A DNA stretch of 64,000 nucleotides from Runella salmonicolor (GCF_024158025.1 NZ_JAMZEL010000007.1:255582-319581), one strand, 5' to 3'; positions 8,298 to 17,729 are shown, counted from the stretch's first letter. The notes: generated from the sequence alone by a model not told the origin. Program-made: numbers and translations.

Positions 8298-10103
8298 ATG
8301 TCGACCGTCACCCTTATAAAAAAGCTTTGGCCGTTTGTGCAAAAGTATCATCAGAGTTTAATCGGTGCTTTTATTCTCACGGGAGTAGGCGCTTTATTGG
8401 CCCAAGTAACCCCTTTGGTGATGGAATATACCGTCAATACCGTTCAGGAAATTATTGACAAAAAAAACCAAACCCATGAACAAATCGCTTGGATAGTGGG
8501 CGGGCTAGTGTTGGTTTTGTTTGCCAAAGAAATTATCAATTTGCTGGTACAATTGGGGCAAAAATTCTTGAGCGACCGCCTGCGGTTTCGCTTAGCGGCC
8601 GATTTACACAACTATAGCATCAAGCGAATGGTGTCGTATCATTTGTCTTTTTTTGCGCTTTCTCAAAACCAAATTGGCAAGCTTGAAAAACGCATCGACA
8701 AAGGCATCGAGAGTCTGACCAAAACCGTCAAAAATTTGTTTGTCGACATCGTGCCCATGTTTGCCAATGCGTTGTTGGCTTTGGCTCTGATGTACAAAAA
8801 AAACATTTGGGTGGGCGTATGTGCTACCCTCATCATGCCACTTTATGCGCTCATCAGTCGGGAACAATCCAAACGTCAGAAACTTATTCGACGCAATATT
8901 CAACAGTTTCGTGAAGAAAAAGCCAACACACTTTTTAACCTTATTGAGTCTATTTTTGTCGTAAAGTCCTTTGTTAGAGAAGAATACGAGACAGGTCGCC
9001 AATGGAAACTAACCCAACAACTCTCCGACAGCGAAGTAAAACACCACCGAACCAATTATCTTTTTGATGGCCTCAAAAGCATTGCGGAGCAGTTGGGCGT
9101 GGTAATGGTTTTTGTGGTCACCATCTACTTTGTCCTGAACCAACAAATGACCATCGGGGCGATTTTGCTGCACTTGATGTTGTTCAACAACGTTTCGGCG
9201 CCCGTGCGGCACCTCCACCGCATTTATGATGAATACAGCGAAGCCCTCACTTATGCCGAAGGTTTTTTTGATATGATTGAGAACAACTCATATCTCGAAA
9301 ACAGTCAAAGCAAAACGAAAAACCATTGGAATCTTGTGCATAAATCTTTTTCGGGAACATTTGAAATGAAAGCCGTTGATTTTGTTTATCCCAACGGAAA
9401 GCAAGCCTTGAAAGGGGTAAATCTGCATTTGGAAGCAGGAAAAACAACGGCATTGGTGGGTTTGTCGGGGGCAGGAAAAAGTTCAGCCATGAATTTATTG
9501 GCGGGCTTTTATTCCCCCACGAATGGAGAAATTCTGCTTGATGGAAAACCCTTGACGGTATACGACCCGCACTGGATTCGTCGAAATGTGGGTTTGGTGA
9601 TGCAGAAAAACCATATTTTTTCGGGTACCATCGAAGAAAATATTCGTTACGGAAAATTGGAAGCTACCCCAGACGAAATCGTATCGGCGGCTAAGCAAGC
9701 GAGTCTGCACGAACAAATTTTACAGATGCCCAATGGGTATCAATCTGAAGCCAAAGCGCTGTCGGGTGGGCAGCAGCAGCGGATTGCTATTGCGCGTTTA
9801 TTCCTCAAAAATCCTCCCATTATCTTCTTGGATGAACCCACGGCAAGTTTGGATGCCATCACGGCGGAGCAAATCAAAGACAGCATCGATGCCATCAAGA
9901 AAAATCGTACCGTATTGATTATCTCGCACAGTATCAGCCAAATCATGGACGCTGACCAAATTTATGTGATGCAGGAAGGTGAAATCATTGGTAAAGGCAG
10001 CCACGAAACGCTGTATGCGGCAGGGGGGCTTTACCGCGAAATCATCGATTCCAACGCCCGTACCCTCAATATCGGGCGGCTTGCCGCCACGGTTTTGGGC
10101 TAA
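8298..10103 (+). CDS. ABC exporter, fused membrane and ATPase domains
   Basis: The 601-residue half-transporter has an exporter-type membrane domain with about six helices in residues 1-310, then a nucleotide-binding domain with Walker A GLSGAGKSS, signature LSGGQQQR, Walker B IIFLDEPTASLD and switch His in IISHSISQI. It belongs to the MsbA/LmrA-like class that works as a dimer and exports lipids, peptides or drugs. The start is the ATG at 8298 (MSTVTLIKK); the upstream part of the frame overlaps the previous gene. It is likely co-expressed with the two-TM protein. The cargo is unknown. Confidence 0.9.
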   Translation: MSTVTLIKKLWPFVQKYHQSLIGAFILTGVGALLAQVTPLVMEYTVNTVQEIIDKKNQTHEQIAWIVGGLVLVLFAKEIINLLVQLGQKFLSDRLRFRLAADLHNYSIKRMVSYHLSFFALSQNQIGKLEKRIDKGIESLTKTVKNLFVDIVPMFANALLALALMYKKNIWVGVCATLIMPLYALISREQSKRQKLIRRNIQQFREEKANTLFNLIESIFVVKSFVREEYETGRQWKLTQQLSDSEVKHHRTNYLFDGLKSIAEQLGVVMVFVVTIYFVLNQQMTIGAILLHLMLFNNVSAPVRHLHRIYDEYSEALTYAEGFFDMIENNSYLENSQSKTKNHWNLVHKSFSGTFEMKAVDFVYPNGKQALKGVNLHLEAGKTTALVGLSGAGKSSAMNLLAGFYSPTNGEILLDGKPLTVYDPHWIRRNVGLVMQKNHIFSGTIEENIRYGKLEATPDEIVSAAKQASLHEQILQMPNGYQSEAKALSGGQQQRIAIARLFLKNPPIIFLDEPTASLDAITAEQIKDSIDAIKKNRTVLIISHSISQIMDADQIYVMQEGEIIGKGSHETLYAAGGLYREIIDSNARTLNIGRLAATVLG

Positions 10104-10104
10104 C

Positions 10105-10197
10105 TACAGGTTTTCCTATACTTCAAAATACAGGTTTCCCTTACCCAAAATGTAGGTGTTTCCGGATTTACCAGCGTGGCTTTTTGGAGGAACTTTG
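10105..10197 (+). promoter_or_regulatory. Promoter with three-site operator array (FHA/kinase operon)
   Basis: The sites are TACAGG-TTTT-CCTATA (10105-10120), TACAGGTTTCCCTT (from 10129) and TGTAGGTGTTTCCGGATTTA (10151-10170), at 24- and 22-base steps. GAACTTTG at 10190-10197 is the -7 element. The segment from the third site to the -7 element matches the one at 6843-6889 in length and in most of its bases, including a shared GAACTTTGTATCGT end. Confidence 0.6.
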
Positions 10198-10296
10198 TAT
10201 CGTCAGAAGCGAGGCAACAAAAGCACTGAAAATAAAGCAACTTCCTGATATTCAAAAAGAAATAGTCATCGTAAAAATCTGAAAAACATTACAACA

Positions 10297-11985
10297 ATGA
10301 ACGCTACCGTCAAACAATTCGTCATTCGTCACCTTGTGGGAGCCAAAGCAAATCAAGTGGAAGAATTTGATTTTAACGGCCACAACGAACTTACATTTGG
10401 CCGTTCAAACGACAGCGATATTCAGTTCGATCCTGAAATTGATACGGTCGTTAGCCGTGAGCATGGCAAAATCGTCAAAGAAGGCCCTTTGGCTTTTGTG
10501 TTGATTGACAACAACAGCCGCAACGGAATTTTTGTCAACAAAACACGCGTAAAAGGTCAAACTCCCATCGAGCCAGGCGACGAAATCCAACTCGGAAATA
10601 ATGGCCCCGCTTTTATTTTTGACATTGACCCGCGTCCCGCCGAATTAATGCCCGCCACTCGATTGGTAGAAGTCGTTAAACCTACCAATGAATTTGTTCC
10701 GTTGGAAGTTTCTGAATCAACACCCATCAAAACGGGCATTGGCAAGCAGACGTTTGAACGGGTAATCAACACCGAACGCAGCAAATCTCGTCGTACGCTT
10801 TGGGCTGCTATGGCCGCCGCTTTTGTGATTTTTGGCTCTTTAGGATTCGTGTTCTGGAATTCGACCCGAGAAGACCAAGCAGAGATGGATGCTAAATACA
10901 ATCAGGCGCTCCAAAAACAACAAGAAGAAGCCCGAATCCAAATGGTGGCATTGCAGGAAAAAGTAGAGCAGGGCAAGCCGATTTCTACCGCCGCTATCGC
11001 TTCCGCCAATACCGATAAAGTAGTAAAGATTTTTATTTCGTGGGAACTGTACGAAGTGCAAGAAAACGAGGAGTTGTACCATGAATACCGCCCCGATGCG
11101 CAAGGTACGTTCCGTCCGCTGTTTGTGCAGACCCAAAACGGCATCGAGCCTTATTTGGTTACCAAGAAAAAATCATTGGTGGGCTTACCCGTGGGCTCTA
11201 CCGGAACGGGCAGCGGATTTGTAGTAAGCTCCGACGGTCAGATTTTGACCAACCGCCACGTGGGCGCTGCTTGGAAAACGCGCTACTCGGGCTTTGCTTG
11301 GAACAACTTCCCGGGCTTTTTGGTGCAGGGGCTTGATAAAACGGGACAGCCTGTATTAGCCAAACAACCCACCGTGGGGGCCGAACAAATTTTTGGCTGG
11401 GTTCCTTCGGAAGCTACCATGGTGGATGGTCGGCCAGCGCAGGTAGAAGGCCGCAACAAATACTTAAAAGTGGTCTTTGCCAACACCTCACAGCCGTATG
11501 AAGCCCGTCTGATTACGCCTTCACAAAGCCATGATGTGGCGCTTATCAAGGTGGATGTCAACAATCTGGCTCCCGTGACGCTCAAAGATAATTACGGTTC
11601 GGTAAAAGCGGGCGAAGAAATTATCGTGATGGGCTATCCTGGCGGCGCTCCGCAGCAGCGCGTAGTTCGTAAATCGAACGACCCGTTCAAACCCAATGCT
11701 GAGGTATTTGAAGTGGCTTCGCCCGTTACTTCGCCGGGCCACGTGCAGCAAGTGGTGGCCAGCTCCGCAGAATTTACGACTAAACAATCGGGTTTCGGCG
11801 ACAGCTACCAACTGGATTTGAACGCCACGGGCGGCGGCAACAGCGGGGGGCCGATGTTTGACGAAAAAGGAAACGTCATCGGGATTTATTACGCGGGTGG
11901 TGGCGACGCCCGGCAGGGAATCATCTCATTCGCCATTCCCATCAAGTACGGAATGGAATTGTTGAAAACGCCTAAAAGTGAATAA
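10297..11985 (+). CDS. FHA domain - transmembrane - trypsin-like serine protease
   Basis: The 562-residue protein starts with a cytoplasmic forkhead-associated domain (about 25-105) carrying the phosphothreonine-binding signature GRSNDSDI, VSREHGKI and SRNGIFVN. One membrane helix follows (about 167-187), then an extracytoplasmic coiled segment and an S1-like protease domain with a complete triad: H321 (TNRHVGA), D413 (HDVALIK) and S516 (GGNSGGPM). The protein thus appears to join phosphoprotein binding inside the cell to proteolysis outside. It is the first gene of an operon with two Ser/Thr kinases and a PP2C phosphatase, whose autophosphorylated threonines are the natural FHA ligands (inference). 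Confidence 0.93.
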   Translation: MNATVKQFVIRHLVGAKANQVEEFDFNGHNELTFGRSNDSDIQFDPEIDTVVSREHGKIVKEGPLAFVLIDNNSRNGIFVNKTRVKGQTPIEPGDEIQLGNNGPAFIFDIDPRPAELMPATRLVEVVKPTNEFVPLEVSESTPIKTGIGKQTFERVINTERSKSRRTLWAAMAAAFVIFGSLGFVFWNSTREDQAEMDAKYNQALQKQQEEARIQMVALQEKVEQGKPISTAAIASANTDKVVKIFISWELYEVQENEELYHEYRPDAQGTFRPLFVQTQNGIEPYLVTKKKSLVGLPVGSTGTGSGFVVSSDGQILTNRHVGAAWKTRYSGFAWNNFPGFLVQGLDKTGQPVLAKQPTVGAEQIFGWVPSEATMVDGRPAQVEGRNKYLKVVFANTSQPYEARLITPSQSHDVALIKVDVNNLAPVTLKDNYGSVKAGEEIIVMGYPGGAPQQRVVRKSNDPFKPNAEVFEVASPVTSPGHVQQVVASSAEFTTKQSGFGDSYQLDLNATGGGNSGGPMFDEKGNVIGIYYAGGGDARQGIISFAIPIKYGMELLKTPKSE

Positions 11986-12076
11986 TTAGCAGCTTATTAA
12001 TCCATGCTTTAAGGGTGTAATTTTCTGATAATTAGATTCTTTGTTCGACAAAATCAATCATCGAAAATCCAATAAA

Positions 12077-12961
12077 ATGCAATTAGGCCAAAACATAAAA
12101 GGCTACGTTTTAACGCAATGGCTCGGTTCGGGAGGAATGGGCGAAGTGTATCAAGCACAACACCAGACCTCTCGCCGCCCCGCGGCGGTGAAAGTCCTCT
12201 ATCGAGCCGACCAAGCCGCCCGCTTTCGTAACGAGGCCTACATTCAGGCTTCTGTGCAACATCCTCATATTGCGGCCCTCTACGAATACGCGATTGAAAA
12301 TGGTACGCCCTGCATTATCATGGAATACGTCGAAGGAATTACGCTTGAAAAACTCATCAAACGACAAGGGCGATTGCCCGAAGCGTTTGTCTGGAAGGTA
12401 ATGGAGCAGATAGTGTTGGCGGTGGTTTATTTGCACGAACGAAACATCATCCACCGCGATTTGAAACCGGGAAACGTAAAAGTAAACCGTGAGAGTTTTG
12501 CCAAATTGTTGGATTTTGGAATCGCCAAATCGACTTATACGCCCAAACTCACGCAGGAAGGATACATCGTCGGAACGTCGCATTACATGGCTCCTGAGCA
12601 GTTTCATGGCAAAGTAAGCATTCAGTCTGATTGTTGGTCGTTAGGGGTTTTATTCTACGAAATGCTGACGGGGCATTTGCCTTTCGACGGTCGCAGCGAA
12701 ACGGAAGTTCGCTTAAAAATCGAACGAGGACAGTACACTTCCCCCGATTTATTGGTTCCACACTTGACAAAAAGAAGCAAGCGTCTCATTCATAAGTTGT
12801 TGCGAATCAATAGCACCAATCGAATGACGGCGACGGAACTGCTGCAAGAATTAAAAAGCCCAGCAGACAACGGATTTTCGCTTGCAGAATGGGTGGATAC
12901 TTTCACAGATTTTATGGAAAAAATCCCCGTAAAACGTTGGCTAAGAACAAAAAATCATTGA
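12077..12961 (+). CDS. Ser/Thr protein kinase, soluble
   Basis: This 294-residue Hanks-type kinase has a glycine loop GSGGMGEVY, catalytic K39, helix-C E53, catalytic loop HRDLKPGN (D128, N133), DFG D147 and SHYMAPEQ in the P+1 region. Only a short tail of about 30 residues follows the kinase fold, with no membrane helix, so it should be cytosolic. It starts at the ATG at 12077; a TTG at 12041 would add twelve residues without family support. It lies 91 bases after the FHA-protease gene and 23 bases before the PP2C gene. Confidence 0.92.
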   Translation: MQLGQNIKGYVLTQWLGSGGMGEVYQAQHQTSRRPAAVKVLYRADQAARFRNEAYIQASVQHPHIAALYEYAIENGTPCIIMEYVEGITLEKLIKRQGRLPEAFVWKVMEQIVLAVVYLHERNIIHRDLKPGNVKVNRESFAKLLDFGIAKSTYTPKLTQEGYIVGTSHYMAPEQFHGKVSIQSDCWSLGVLFYEMLTGHLPFDGRSETEVRLKIERGQYTSPDLLVPHLTKRSKRLIHKLLRINSTNRMTATELLQELKSPADNGFSLAEWVDTFTDFMEKIPVKRWLRTKNH

Positions 12962-12984
12962 CCTACACCGAACCTCTACGTGCC

Positions 12985-13833
12985 ATGTTCTGGAAAAAAT
13001 GGTTATCAAATAAAGCAACTGACGCCTCCCTGTCAGAATCTTTCAGCGACTTACGGGCCGTGGTGGTATCGGATGTAGGTTGTGTGCGTACCAACAATGA
13101 AGACGCGGCGCGGTTTGTGCGTCCAGCAGATTTGTTGGTACGGTCATCAAAAGGTTTTCTGGCGATTGTGGCAGATGGCATGGGAGGGCACGCCGCGGGA
13201 GAAATCGCTTCTCAAATGGCAGTGGAAACCATTGCCAAAACGTATTACCAACGGGAAGAAACACCCGAAGAAAGTTTGTTTCTGGCATTTACTAAAGCCA
13301 ATCGTGCCATTTGGCAGGCGGCAAGCCGCAATGCACGTCAGCGCGGCATGGGCACAACCTGCACGGCGGTGGTGGTGTGCGATGCTAAATTGTACATTGC
13401 GCATGTAGGTGACAGCCGATTGTATCTGCTAAAAAACGGCCAACTTTTACAATTATCAACTGATCATACGTATGTTCAAATGCTTGTTCAGCAAGGAGTT
13501 ATTGCTCCTTTGGAAGCCGAAAAACATCCAGAACGAAACGTACTCACTCGCGCCATGGGTACCCACAACAAAGTGGAAATTGATGTCGAAGCCATGACCC
13601 ATTCCCTCGAAAGCGATGATCGTCTGTTGCTCTGTACCGATGGTTTATACGACTATCTCACAAATGATGAAATTGCGCAACTGATGCTTATGCCCACCTT
13701 AAATGAATCGGCGCAGCAGTTGGTAGAAGCCGCCAAACAACGCGGTGGCCACGATAATATCACCGTGTTGTTGATTGAGCGTCTCTTTTCAGAAGCACCG
13801 CAAGCTCTCCGACCAACGGAAGAAATTGCTTGA
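12985..13833 (+). CDS. PP2C-family Ser/Thr protein phosphatase
   Basis: The 282-residue metal-dependent phosphatase shows all the usual PP2C motifs: SDVGCVRTNNEDA (metal ligand D40), VADGMGGHAAGE (D64/G65), GDSRLYLL, LLCTDGLYDYL and GGHDNITVL. It starts at the ATG at 12985, 23 bases after the upstream kinase; a longer frame would overlap that kinase. It sits between two Ser/Thr kinases, so it most likely reverses their phosphorylation, in the way PrkC/PrpC or PpkA/PppA pairs do. Confidence 0.93.
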   Translation: MFWKKWLSNKATDASLSESFSDLRAVVVSDVGCVRTNNEDAARFVRPADLLVRSSKGFLAIVADGMGGHAAGEIASQMAVETIAKTYYQREETPEESLFLAFTKANRAIWQAASRNARQRGMGTTCTAVVVCDAKLYIAHVGDSRLYLLKNGQLLQLSTDHTYVQMLVQQGVIAPLEAEKHPERNVLTRAMGTHNKVEIDVEAMTHSLESDDRLLLCTDGLYDYLTNDEIAQLMLMPTLNESAQQLVEAAKQRGGHDNITVLLIERLFSEAPQALRPTEEIA

Positions 13834-13866
13834 TATACAAATAATTAACCGTTACTGTTTACTAAA

Positions 13867-15621
13867 ATGATTGGCCGAACCCTACAAAACTATCACATCG
13901 AAGAACTCCTCGGCGAAGGAGGTATGGGGACGGTGTATCGTGCCACCGATACGTTTCTTCGTCGTCCGGTAGCCATCAAAATGCTGCATCCACATTTGTT
14001 GCGCGACGCTACTTTCATGGAACGGTTTCGGAATGAGGCCGTGCTTTCTGCTCAACTTAACCATCCAAATGTGGCGACCTTGTACAATTTTCTTCAAGTT
14101 CGGTCCGACAATGTGATGGTGATGGAGTTGGTGGACGGAATGACTTTAGAGCGTTTGGTGTCTAAGCAAGGAAAATTGCCATTAGAAACGGCCATCAGGA
14201 TTGTTATTCAGGCACTTGATGGGTTGCAACACGCCCATTATAAAGGGATTTTGCACCGAGACATCAAACCCGCAAATTTGATGCTCACCCGTGAAGGAAC
14301 GGTTAAACTGATGGATTTTGGCATTGCGCGAATGGTTGGCAGTCAGCGCCTCACCCGGGTAGATAGGGTGGTTGGTACGTTGGAATACATGGCCCCTGAA
14401 TTATTGAATGGCGCGGAGCCGTCAGTACAGTCGGATTTGTACGCCGTTGGGGTATTATTCTACGAACTATTGACGGGAAAACTGCCTTTTGAGCCCGCGA
14501 CTGATACAACCCTCATCAACCAAATTTTGACTAAAAAACCCATTTCGGCACGAACACGGGTGGGTGAATTGCCCAAACAGATAGACGAAATTTTGGAGGT
14601 ACTGCTTCAAAAGAAACCAGAAAAACGCTTTTCTAAAGCCTTAGAATTACGTCAGGCCTTGGCGTTGGTGGTAGCACCTGGGCCGATTAACCTCCAAATT
14701 TTTGATACTACTCCCAAGCCTTTACCCTCCACTCGTTTGGCCGATGTTAAGACTGACAAACCACAGGTAGCACCTACGCGGTTGGCGGGTGCCGATACGC
14801 AACCTAAGAAGCAATCTGGAACGCAACAACTCAAGGCTAATCTGTTGAGTTTGGAAGGGTTGATATTGTTGGGAGCTATCGTGATTGCGGCGGGGATTGT
14901 CGGATTTTGGCTTGTTGGCATTGATAAAAAAGACGATGACCGTAAAGAACCACCCTTTGGTCTGGTTCAAAAAGACACAACAAAAATGGTAGTCAGCCCA
15001 GCGGTTGAAAAAAAACGGGACAGCCTTCCTACAATTGCCCAAGCGGAAGTGGTAGTGCGTTTGCCACCTAAACAAGAATCAGTCCTTCCGATTGATAAAC
15101 CCTCAAAGCCCGTTGACAATACTCCTGCCAACCCAGTAAAAAAGAAGGTACCAGTCGACGAAAAACCAGAAGATAAAAACCCCATAAAGGAAGAGCCTAA
15201 GCCGGTTGAAAAAGAAGAAAAGCCCAAAGAGCCAGAGCACAAAGCACCCGTTCGAATGGCAACGGTTGAAGTAAGAAATGAGCCTTTTGCGGTAGAGTTC
15301 GCCCAAACAATTTCATCGGACGCGGCGGCGGGGCAAATCGTTTGGCTGAGAGCGGTGTCATCTGTTCAAATAGATGGTTTAACGGTGGTGTCAACAGGAG
15401 CTCGGGTGCGGGCCCGCGTTACGTCGGCTCGACCTGCTTCCAATTCACAAAAAGCGCTTTTAGCCGTTCAATTTGAAGCTGTTGAAGCGGTCAATAATCA
15501 ATGGATAGCCATCAAATACCCCGAATACAGCGATAAAGCCAGCGATGAGGTGGTGTTTCAGCAAGGCCGCCGCATCAACAATCTACGTACCACTCGTACC
15601 ACCCTTACCGTTCCATTCTAA
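13867..15621 (+). CDS. Membrane-anchored Ser/Thr protein kinase
   Basis: The 584-residue protein has a Hanks-type kinase domain (1-270) with GEGGMGTVY, K38, HRDIKPAN (D132), MDFGIAR (D150) and GTLEYMAPE. A linker and one TM helix (LILLGAIVIAAGIVGFWLV, about 335-353) follow. The exterior part has a long Lys/Pro/Glu-rich stalk (about 400-460) and a small C-terminal domain of about 110 residues, rich in beta strand, that I do not recognise. There are no PASTA repeats. It lies 33 bases after the PP2C gene and 12 bases before a barrel gene, so the outside domain may contact the outer membrane or peptidoglycan. Confidence 0.92.
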   Translation: MIGRTLQNYHIEELLGEGGMGTVYRATDTFLRRPVAIKMLHPHLLRDATFMERFRNEAVLSAQLNHPNVATLYNFLQVRSDNVMVMELVDGMTLERLVSKQGKLPLETAIRIVIQALDGLQHAHYKGILHRDIKPANLMLTREGTVKLMDFGIARMVGSQRLTRVDRVVGTLEYMAPELLNGAEPSVQSDLYAVGVLFYELLTGKLPFEPATDTTLINQILTKKPISARTRVGELPKQIDEILEVLLQKKPEKRFSKALELRQALALVVAPGPINLQIFDTTPKPLPSTRLADVKTDKPQVAPTRLAGADTQPKKQSGTQQLKANLLSLEGLILLGAIVIAAGIVGFWLVGIDKKDDDRKEPPFGLVQKDTTKMVVSPAVEKKRDSLPTIAQAEVVVRLPPKQESVLPIDKPSKPVDNTPANPVKKKVPVDEKPEDKNPIKEEPKPVEKEEKPKEPEHKAPVRMATVEVRNEPFAVEFAQTISSDAAAGQIVWLRAVSSVQIDGLTVVSTGARVRARVTSARPASNSQKALLAVQFEAVEAVNNQWIAIKYPEYSDKASDEVVFQQGRRINNLRTTRTTLTVPF

Positions 15622-15633
15622 CCTTTTAAAACA

Positions 15634-16248
15634 ATGCTACGACAGATAATTCTATTGCCTCTCTTGTTTCTGACCACCTCACTTTTATTACGTGCGCAGG
15701 ATATTCAGTCCAATACCGAAGGCTTAAACGTGCATTTGTACGGCAGTCTTGTTCAATGGTCGTCCACGTTTTTTGACCAACTAGATGAATCAGATCCAAA
15801 TGGAATAGGAGCTGGGGTTCGTTTGGGATATGGTTTTAACCAGCGTTTTGAAGCATTTGCCCAATATGAAGCCCAAACCCTAAAATTCAAGTCAGAATGG
15901 GACATCAATCAAATGGCAACGCTAGTTGCTGGCATAAGGGCCAATTTTGGCGGAACATTGCAAAAAGTGCGCCCATTTGTAGAAGGTGGCTACGCATTGA
16001 CAAACCTGAGAATAAAGCCCGTTTTATTGAATGCTCGATTTTACGAGTTTCAGTTGAAAGGCCCCGGGGTATGGTTGGGCGGTGGCGTAAACTATTTTAT
16101 CACCCCTCAATTGGCTATAAATGGTCGGATTGGCGGTACTTTTGGGAAGTTTAACAGTTTTTTAGCAAACGGTCAGGGGTTTGAAGACCGCCCCGATGTG
16201 CGCACTTTCCGGGCGTCTTTGGGGATAGTTTATTTTTTTAATCAATAA
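15634..16248 (+). CDS. Outer-membrane beta-barrel protein
   Basis: The 204-residue protein has a signal peptide (MLRQIILLPLLFLTTSLLLRAQ) and alternating hydrophobic/aromatic strands typical of small OmpX/OmpW-like eight-stranded barrels (GAGVRLGYGFNQRFEAFAQYE, WLGGGVNYFITPQLAINGRIGG). It ends in the aromatic signature IVYFFNQ. It is the last gene of the FHA/kinase operon, 12 bases after the anchored kinase. Its role is unknown; a sensor or anchor for the kinase exterior domain is possible. Confidence 0.8.
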   Translation: MLRQIILLPLLFLTTSLLLRAQDIQSNTEGLNVHLYGSLVQWSSTFFDQLDESDPNGIGAGVRLGYGFNQRFEAFAQYEAQTLKFKSEWDINQMATLVAGIRANFGGTLQKVRPFVEGGYALTNLRIKPVLLNARFYEFQLKGPGVWLGGGVNYFITPQLAINGRIGGTFGKFNSFLANGQGFEDRPDVRTFRASLGIVYFFNQ

Positions 16249-16338
16249 AAGTGACTTTTCTTAATTCAATACGTATATAAGGAGAGATTCAAAATCGTTT
16301 TAGGATATTTCATTTTCCTGTAACACATTTTACCCTAC

Positions 16339-17040
16339 TTATTTATTTACCCGATTTTGTGCCGTTGGTAAGGCAAATTCAGCCCACTGACGGTACATTT
16401 TTCCCGAAAAATGAAGCCCGTCATCCGCAATAAGTGAGGCATCGTTGCGAGCCGTACGCGAGAGTGGGGTTATATCAATAAATACAATCCCTGATTTTTC
16501 ACATTCCTCCTTGGCAGCATTGTTAAATGCATCAATTTCTGTGGCAATTTTGGCTTGGTCGCTTCCTTTGGCAAATGGTGTTACGCCCCAATCGGGGGTT
16601 GAAAGCATAAAAACGCGTCCGATGTTTCCACCCGCAAATCCAATGGCTTGTTGAAGAAGTTCGCGCAACTCTTCTCGGTATCGCTCAATGGATTGGCCAC
16701 GGTATTGGTTATTTACCCCAATCAAGATAGAAACCAAATTGTAAGGGCCTTTAGGATTTCTGCCTTTAATACCCTCCATCAGGTCGGCTGTTGTCCAGCC
16801 CGTTTTGGCGATAATCTCTGGATCGGCGATGTTTATGTTGTTTTTGCGCAACAAATCACTCAAAATGACGCTCCATCGTTCTTCGGGCGTTACCCGTTCA
16901 CCAATGGTATAAGAATCCCCCAGGGACAAATAACGGTATTGCCCGGGGACGAGTGTAGGCGCTGGAGTCTGGTCGTTGTTCATAGGAGATTCGGCGGCAC
17001 AAGCCATCATCAAAATTAGAATACTTATCGTCCATTTCAT
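16339..17040 (-). CDS. SGNH/GDSL-family hydrolase, probable lipoprotein
   Basis: The 233-residue protein has a lipoprotein-like N-terminus (MKWTISILILMMAC, lipobox Cys at about 14). It shows the SGNH blocks: SLGDSYT (nucleophile Ser), KTGWTTADL, LIGVNNQYRG (Asn) and DGLHFSGKMY (Asp and His of the catalytic pair). Such enzymes deacylate lipids, sugars or acylated glycans in the periplasm. The substrate cannot be told. It is transcribed divergently from aat. Confidence 0.88.
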   Translation of the reverse strand: MKWTISILILMMACAAESPMNNDQTPAPTLVPGQYRYLSLGDSYTIGERVTPEERWSVILSDLLRKNNINIADPEIIAKTGWTTADLMEGIKGRNPKGPYNLVSILIGVNNQYRGQSIERYREELRELLQQAIGFAGGNIGRVFMLSTPDWGVTPFAKGSDQAKIATEIDAFNNAAKEECEKSGIVFIDITPLSRTARNDASLIADDGLHFSGKMYRQWAEFALPTAQNRVNK

Positions 17041-17093
17041 CGCTCGTTGACGTTTTTATTGTATTTTTGGGGTTGAAATACGGGTGGTTTTTT

Positions 17094-17729
17094 ATGAATT
17101 TTTTGTCGGCCGACGATCTTATTTATGGGTACATGAATGGAATTTTTCCAATGGCCGATGCCGATGGTACGCTTTATTGGTACTCGCCAGACCCTCGGGC
17201 CATTATTCCGCTTGATACCTACAAACCTTCCAAATCGCTGCGTCCCATCCTCAATAAACAACAATTTGAGATTCGAGTGAACGCTGATTTTGAGGGTGTA
17301 ATGAAAGGTTGTGCTTTGCCCAGACAAGACGAAGAATCCACTTGGATTTCTGATGAAATCATCAGCGCCTATTCTGAGTTGCATCGAATGGGTTTTGCAC
17401 ATAGCGTCGAAACCTACGAAAATAACGAACTGGTGGGTGGTTTATACGGTGTTGCCATTGGCGGTGTTTTTTTTGGAGAATCCATGTTTCACACCGTAAG
17501 CAATGCCTCCAAAGTCGCTTTTCATTATTTGATTGAAATTCTTAAACAGCAAAGTTACGATCTTCTGGACACGCAGTTCATCAATGACAATGTACGTAGA
17601 TTTGGGGCCATTGAGATTCCCAAATCAGAATATATAAAGCTGTTAAAAAAAGCCCTTCTTAAAAAAGCCCATTTTGTCGAAACCGATATTAAGCATCTTT
17701 TTCAAAATCCGTTCGGAAAAACAAAATAA
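17094..17729 (+). CDS. aat: Leucyl/phenylalanyl-tRNA--protein transferase
   Basis: The 211-residue enzyme adds Leu or Phe from aminoacyl-tRNA to N-terminal Arg/Lys proteins, marking them for ClpS/ClpAP (N-end rule). Family signatures are visible: YGYMNGIFPMAD near the N-terminus, WYSPDPRAIIPL, LHRMGFAHSVETYEN, LVGGLYGVAIGGVFFGESMF and LLDTQFIND. I start it at the ATG at 17094 (MNFLSADDL), which matches the family N-terminus. It stands alone between a lipoprotein hydrolase and the molybdenum hydroxylase genes. Confidence 0.95.
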   Translation: MNFLSADDLIYGYMNGIFPMADADGTLYWYSPDPRAIIPLDTYKPSKSLRPILNKQQFEIRVNADFEGVMKGCALPRQDEESTWISDEIISAYSELHRMGFAHSVETYENNELVGGLYGVAIGGVFFGESMFHTVSNASKVAFHYLIEILKQQSYDLLDTQFINDNVRRFGAIEIPKSEYIKLLKKALLKKAHFVETDIKHLFQNPFGKTK

